From Isochrysis galbana (taxonomy: Eukaryota; Haptophyta; Isochrysidales; Isochrysidaceae): a stretch of DNA of 64,000 nt. Below the pieces are notes generated by a model. The model was not told the DNA's origin, searched no databases, and worked only from the letters and a program-made list of their open reading frames with translations. The stretch spans positions 9,993,072 through 10,057,071 of the forward strand of contig CM030931.1 in assembly GCA_018136815.1 (NCBI GenBank), read 5' to 3'. Made by a program: the position numbers and the translations under genes. Positions 59,966 through 64,000 of this stretch are shown in pieces. Each line of letters begins with the position of its first letter. Within the stretch, counting starts at the first letter, position 1.

Positions 59966-61951
59966 TCACTCGGCCTCCGACTGGACACCTCGGTAAGGAC
60001 GGGCCGACGCAGATGCGATGACGTGCGCAGGATGAGAAAGAACGTATAGACGCTCCGGGAGAGAACGGCTGGAGGTGCGAGTCTTGCAGCATGCATGAAT
60101 TAGTTGCATTGGATCCACTTGTGTACCGAGGAACAAATAGGAGATGCCCTCACTTAGGGTCGTCATTGACTGGGGTTCCAATGTAAACGAAAAGCATGCA
60201 AGCAACACTGAAGACCGCAGCACCTGCGCACCAAGAAGGGCGATGCTTCGACTCGGGAAATGGGGACCTGAAGAATTTGTCATACAGTCGCCCAAAGCGG
60301 CCTCTCTGGGCTTCGGGGAGGGAGGCGCACCGATTGCGAAATAGAGATACCTGAACCATTCGTCCCTAGCCACCCGGTGTAGCTTCTCCTCATCTACGGT
60401 GAAATCGCGAGGTGCGGGTCTCGCACGTATCTTGCCACCGTCCTCCTCCTCCTCCTCCTCCTCCTCCTCCTCCTTGAGGACGCGGCCCGGCTTTGATGGT
60501 GGACTGCCAGCACTAGGTACGCGATCGGCACCACCCACCGTTGAATTAAAATGTCCGTTTGTGCATTTCTCGCTCGTCAATGGCCCCATACCCTGAACCG
60601 CATGGCCAGAAGACCCCCCCGTGACCTCCCCATGACCTCCATGGCTTTGTGCATTGGCTGCTGGGAGAGAGGGCTTAAATGAGCATGCAGATCCAGGCAC
60701 TATTGAGCTGGACATTTCAGTCGTCGTGGTGGAGTTCGAGGCATTCGCCTCTTTCGTCGCTTCACCGCCCCCATTCAACGCTCGTTCGATCACTTTTGCA
60801 CACGATGCATGGCCTCTAGCGCGCGCCCATTCAAGCGCGGTGCGGCCCTCGAATTGGAGGTCGAGTGGAAGACCCTCCTCCTCGAGCAATAGCTTCACAC
60901 AACCAAGTCGCCCCATGTAAGCCGCGGTGATGAGGGGCGAGGCCCCCGTGCCTCTGCCGTTCTCAGCCACTGTAAGCTGAGTCGGATCGGCACCGTGGTC
61001 TAAGAGCAGACGCACTATTTCCTTATTACCACCATAGCATCCCGCAGTCAAGGCTGTGGTCCCATCCCGGGAGGCGGTTTCCACATCGGCCTGTGACGCC
61101 AGGAGCAACCGGACTACGTCTTCGTGACCGCGGGAGCAGGCGGCGGCGAGAGGCGTCTGGCCGTGCGAGTGGCCCTTGTTTATCTCAGCGTTGGCTTCCA
61201 AGAGCATTTTTACGGCGGTCACGTGGCCCTGCGAGCTGGCGATATGAAGGGCTGTCATCGGCGTGTCTGTCCGAGTTGCATTGATGTCCACGCCCTCTAC
61301 CACGAGGACTTTACGCAGGATGCCCGTGTCGCCATGGTGAGCTGCGGCGAGGAGCTGTATGAACGGGTCCGGTGGGGAGCGCTTTTTTGCATCGTTCGCT
61401 GAATGGCCGTGAGAATGATCATGAGATTGGCTTGCAGCAGCTTGTTCAGCAGGTGAGGGTTTGTTTCGCTCGCTCTCCGGCAGCCTGGCCTCTAGCAGTT
61501 TCACAATCTCGGCGTGCTTCTCGCGCCTTGCGAGATCGAGCGCTGACCAGCCTTGCACACGATGCGCAGCATCAGCACCCGCATCGAGCAGAATTCGCAC
61601 GAGCTCGGTGGAGCCTTGATGGACTGCGAGCCAGAGCGGTGTCATGCCACGGTCGTGCTCCCGATTCACCTGTGCACCAGCCTTGAGCAGCATCTTTGCG
61701 ATTGCAGGCCTGCCGCCATCCTGGCACGCCTTATACAACGGAGTGGCGCCATCGGCTCGCTGCGCGTCGACATCGGCACCTGCTGCGATTAGGAGCTCGG
61801 CCACCTTAGTGTGCCCGAACTCGCACGCCACATAGAGCGCAGTCGCGCCGCCCTCTGGATGACGCCAGTTGATGTCGGTGCCCTCTTGGTCTAGGATATG
61901 CTTCACGCCGTCGTACTTGCCGTGGTAGGCGGCAGAATACAGCTCAGCCAT
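59966..61951 (-). CDS. Ankyrin-repeat protein
   Basis: A frame of 661 residues from the ATG at 61951. Residues 1-155 hold about five ankyrin repeats (GGATALYVACEFGHTKVAEL, DGATPLYKACQDGGRPAIAK, MTPLWLAVHQGSTELVRILL). A His/Ser-rich linker (SHDHSHGHS) follows, then about five more (~190-385; MTALHIASSQGHVTAVKMLL, QTPLAAACSRGHEDVVRLLL). The rest is low-complexity with a run of ~11 Glu encoded by (CTC)n at 60441-60474. The last ~110 residues look non-coding in this frame; a donor-like TTCAG|GTATCT after DEWFR (~60350) and an alternative frame ending in a transmembrane segment (AGAAVFSVACMLFVYIG, stop near 60150) suggest an intron or frameshift there. Binding partners are unknown. Confidence 0.8.
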   Translation of the reverse strand: MAELYSAAYHGKYDGVKHILDQEGTDINWRHPEGGATALYVACEFGHTKVAELLIAAGADVDAQRADGATPLYKACQDGGRPAIAKMLLKAGAQVNREHDRGMTPLWLAVHQGSTELVRILLDAGADAAHRVQGWSALDLARREKHAEIVKLLEARLPESERNKPSPAEQAAASQSHDHSHGHSANDAKKRSPPDPFIQLLAAAHHGDTGILRKVLVVEGVDINATRTDTPMTALHIASSQGHVTAVKMLLEANAEINKGHSHGQTPLAAACSRGHEDVVRLLLASQADVETASRDGTTALTAGCYGGNKEIVRLLLDHGADPTQLTVAENGRGTGASPLITAAYMGRLGCVKLLLEEEGLPLDLQFEGRTALEWARARGHASCAKVIERALNGGGEATKEANASNSTTTTEMSSSIVPGSACSFKPSLPAANAQSHGGHGEVTGGSSGHAVQGMGPLTSEKCTNGHFNSTVGGADRVPSAGSPPSKPGRVLKEEEEEEEEEEDGGKIRARPAPRDFTVDEEKLHRVARDEWFRYLYFAIGAPPSPKPREAALGDCMTNSSGPHFPSRSIALLGAQVLRSSVLLACFSFTLEPQSMTTLSEGISYLFLGTQVDPMQLIHACCKTRTSSRSLPERLYVLSHPAHVIASASARPYRGVQSEAE

Positions 61952-61984
61952 CCGCGTGTGTGCAGGCGGGGCGTGTGCCCTCCC

Positions 61985-62600
61985 TGGCTCTGGTACTCTT
62001 TGTGCTCTCTCTCTCTAAATCCGCCTCCCGCCCCCCTCTTCCTCCCCCTTTCTCCCTCCTCCTCTGCCTCCCTCCCTCCCTTCCTCGCTCCCTCCCTCTC
62101 CCTCTCTCCGCCGGCACTTGCAGTGAGAGCGCAGCACTCTCGACGAGAGAGGCGAGGTAGCTGAGGGACAGCGCGAGCACGCGCGAGCGCGCGAGTGAGG
62201 ACTGGCCCGCTTTTCCGGCAGGCTCACGGCGTCGACGGATCTCGCGAGAGTGAGGGTTGGTGCGAGAGAGGGCGAGCTCCGGGGAGAGGAGGGCCTGTGA
62301 GCCCGGGTGGCAAGGGAGGAGCGAGGAGGGGGCGCGAGGGGAAAGGGGGGCGGGGGGGAGGGGGGAGTAGAGGGCGGAGGGGGGGGGGAGGAGCGTGAGA
62401 GATCAGGGGAAAAACAGAAAGTATTTTGTTGAGGGGCGAGATGTGAGAGGAGAAGAGAGGGGACGAGAAGAGAGAGACAGAGAGGGGGGGGGGGGGGGAA
62501 GAGAGAGAGACCTCGAGTAGAGTGAGAAAATAAGGGAAGAGAGAGAGAGAGAGGAAACGAGGGTGGCAGAGAGGGCGAGAGTGAGAAACCCACTTGAATG
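61985..62600. repeat. CT/GA-rich low-complexity upstream tract
   Basis: CT-rich DNA (62000-62115) then GA/G-rich DNA (62270-62560), with a G-run near 62484-62498, directly upstream of the ankyrin gene. Confidence 0.85.
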
Positions 62601-62980
62601 GTATATTTTATTTCAATAAACTCCAAAGAGGAAGAGGACGAGAGGCAGAGCAGGAGAGAGACAGAGTAAAGAAGAGAGGAGCACCAAGTGAAGGAGGAGA
62701 AGAGGAGGGACAGCTTCTTTTACTTACGGGGTGACAAACAACCCGCTAACCTACTAGAGCTTTTCTAGACTCGACTTTCACAGGACGAAGGTTGTAGATA
62801 GAGGCTCGAGCTTCGCAAGAGAGAAGCGACCGCGCGTCGTCGCAGCCGTGAATGAACACACCGCGCCGTCCGCCGCTTGTCGTCCGTCCCCTTGCTCACG
62901 TTGACCGTGGTGGGGGCACCTTTCTACGTACGGGTGCCTGGCTGGAGCCTGGCGGGGCCTGGACTAATTGTAGTGGTGCT
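62600..62980. other. Intergenic, unique DNA
   Basis: No gene or repeat recognised. Confidence 0.4.
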
Positions 62981-62984
62981 ACAG

Positions 62985-63007
62985 TAGGGGCGCACCATTA
63001 AGAAAAA
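62985..63007. mobile_element. Solo Tc1-like terminal repeat
   Basis: TA followed by CAGTAGGGGCGCACCATTAA and GAA: the same terminus as the 34735 element with two substitutions. No inverted partner is found before the window end, so it is a decayed end. Repeat R begins right after it. Confidence 0.6.
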
Positions 63008-63300
63008 ACATCTGAAAATTCTGGGCTAACACCTACTATATCTAGGTAGTCCTACCTCTATGCCTATGCTGACATCGCCCTTTCCTCCCTTCGCCCTTCC
63101 CTCCACCTCTTCCCCTTCCCCCCATCATTCCTTTGTTTTCGGTATCAGGGGCGCGGCCCAGGTGCGCTACCGTGGGCCCGGTTCAGAGTGCCTGTTCGGG
63201 GCAGGCCTTTTGTGTACATGTTGTGTGCGTCAATCAAGATTGTGTGCTTGAGTTTGCTGTGTTTTCTGCGAGTCCGTCTGTTCCGTCGCGTCGTTTCGTG
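63008..63300 (+). repeat. Dispersed repeat R, third copy
   Basis: AACATCTGAAAATTCTGGGC, CACCTAC, CATCGCCCTTTCC, then GCGGCCCAGGTGCGCTACCG and TGTTCGGGGCAGGCC match the copies at 25.6 and 34.7 kb in inverse orientation. The TA insertion site used at 34.7 kb is CA here. Confidence 0.7.
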
Positions 63301-63403
63301 TGATTATTCGTCCACTTTAGTGGCCGTCCCTCAATCGCGGTTTTCTGTGTTTCATCGGGTTTCCCGACCACTATGTGCGCTATTCCTAGCGCAGTAGTTA
63401 AAG

Positions 63404-63853
63404 CAGTGATGGTGCATCAGTACTAATATCAGTTTTTTACATCAGTATCAGCTCACCTCGAGCTGATAACTGATATCAGTTTTCAGTTGTCAGCAGCTTG
63501 GAGCGGGGAGAAAACAAAACACCCAGTCCCCTTTACTTTCTACATCCAAAAAAAAAGTGCAAAAAAGTTGAGTTTTACTGAGGTTGGATGGGAGTCGAAC
63601 TGGTTCTCCGCACTGCGCCACGCCCACGCGCTGTCACCTGAGCGACTTGACGCTCAAATATTGCTTGGAAGATGACGTTTTGTCGCATTTATTTCTGCAG
63701 CAAATACACAAGCCACTGATATCAGTTGATATTCTGCTCGCTCAGGGCCTTTGAGGTGATATCAGCTGATGAGGTCCATTAGCTTATATCAGCTATGATA
63801 TCAGTATCAGCCTCGAAGTTGGTGTCAGCTGATGAACTGATGCACCATCACTG
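63404..63853. mobile_element. hAT-type MITE, 450 bp
   Basis: Perfect 18-bp terminal inverted repeats CAGTGATGGTGCATCAGT (63404-63421) and its complement (63836-63853), flanked by an 8-bp duplication AGTTAAAG (63396-63403 and 63854-63861). The CAGTG start and 8-bp duplication define hAT elements. TGATATCAG and CAGCTGAT motifs are repeated in both subterminal regions. There is no transposase. A degenerate tRNA-like stretch (63580-63640, minus) lies inside. Confidence 0.9.
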
Positions 63854-64000
63854 AGTTAAAGTCAGGAGCTCCGCGCTAGGCGCTAGGGCTAGGGTCCAGT
63901 GTGTCTCGTGTGCCTGTGCCCTGTGCCTAGCTTGAAAAGTGGGCACAGGTATAGATCGTTCACATCTATCCTTTTCTTCTTTTCTTCGGCTGTCTGCCCA

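Noticed and set aside
63580-63640. tRNA-like sequence inside the hAT MITE
   Set aside because: TGGCGCAGTGCGG and AGTTCGACTCCC are too close together and the T-stem does not pair, so it is not a functional tRNA.

Overview
This window looks like nuclear DNA of a GC-rich, intron-poor eukaryotic microalga or related protist. The pointers are a clean spliceosomal intron (5824-5960), single-exon genes with typical eukaryotic domain architectures (ribosome-associated J+SANT chaperone, F-box/LRR, GT7 glycosyltransferase, ankyrin, cap methyltransferase-like), an IQ-repeat protein ending in an RPGRIP1-type C2 domain (cilium/flagellum-linked), and a very heavy load of transposon relics, retroposons and low-complexity DNA. 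A haptophyte- or pelagophyte-like alga is my guess; the sequence alone does not prove the lineage. No rRNA, convincing tRNA or CRISPR array was seen.

Layout. 1-1.6 kb: a 204-bp tandem satellite. 2.4-3.1 kb: a duplicated ~175-bp segment. 3.7-6.9 kb (+): two-exon IQ/C2 gene. 7-9.3 kb: repeats only. 9.3-11.2 kb (-): multi-exon membrane histidine-kinase-like gene. 11.2-17 kb: GA-rich DNA, a ~170-bp palindromic tandem repeat and a 3-kb Pro/Gly-coding low-complexity block. 17-18.6 kb: gene fragments and retroposon pieces. 19.0-20.0 kb (-): sterol desaturase/fatty-acid hydroxylase family gene. 22.2-23.7 kb (+): decayed Ty1/copia-type polyprotein. 24.6-25.2 kb: Stowaway/Tc1-mariner-like MITE. 26.4-26.9 kb (-): F-box/LRR gene. 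28.8-29.8 kb (-): J-domain/coiled-coil gene. 30.7-31.2 kb (-): a gene tail that is also present, decayed, at 18.1 kb. 32.3-34.2 kb (-): Zuotin/DNAJC2-type gene. 34.7-35.6 kb: TA-flanked Tc1-like element inserted in a repeat whose uninterrupted copy lies at 25.6 kb. 36.1-37.0 kb (-): putative HExxH membrane metallopeptidase. 37.9-41.1 kb (+): tandem UxaA/altronate-dehydratase-like protein. 43.8-45.2 kb (-): GT7 galactosyltransferase-like gene. 46.0-46.7 kb: retroposon with a 16-bp target duplication. 49.65-49.92 kb: array of GC-rich palindromes just upstream of a TENA/THI-4 gene (50.1-50.7 kb, +). 52.6-53.5 kb (-): C-terminal half of a cap guanine-N7 methyltransferase. 55.3-57.3 kb (+): membrane matrixin. 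57.7-59.3 kb: LRR relic, a retroelement ORF and retroposon copies. 60.0-62.0 kb (-): ankyrin gene. 63.4-63.85 kb: hAT-type MITE with an 8-bp target duplication.

The genes do not form an operon or obvious pathway cluster; they are independent housekeeping or membrane genes in repeat-rich DNA, often preceded by GA/CT tracts. The most notable material is the mobile DNA: several retroposon families share a short hairpin whose stem changes by compensatory substitutions, and a dispersed 29-bp word that can encode KSRSVKRGPGG lies beside 3' fragments of several unrelated genes.
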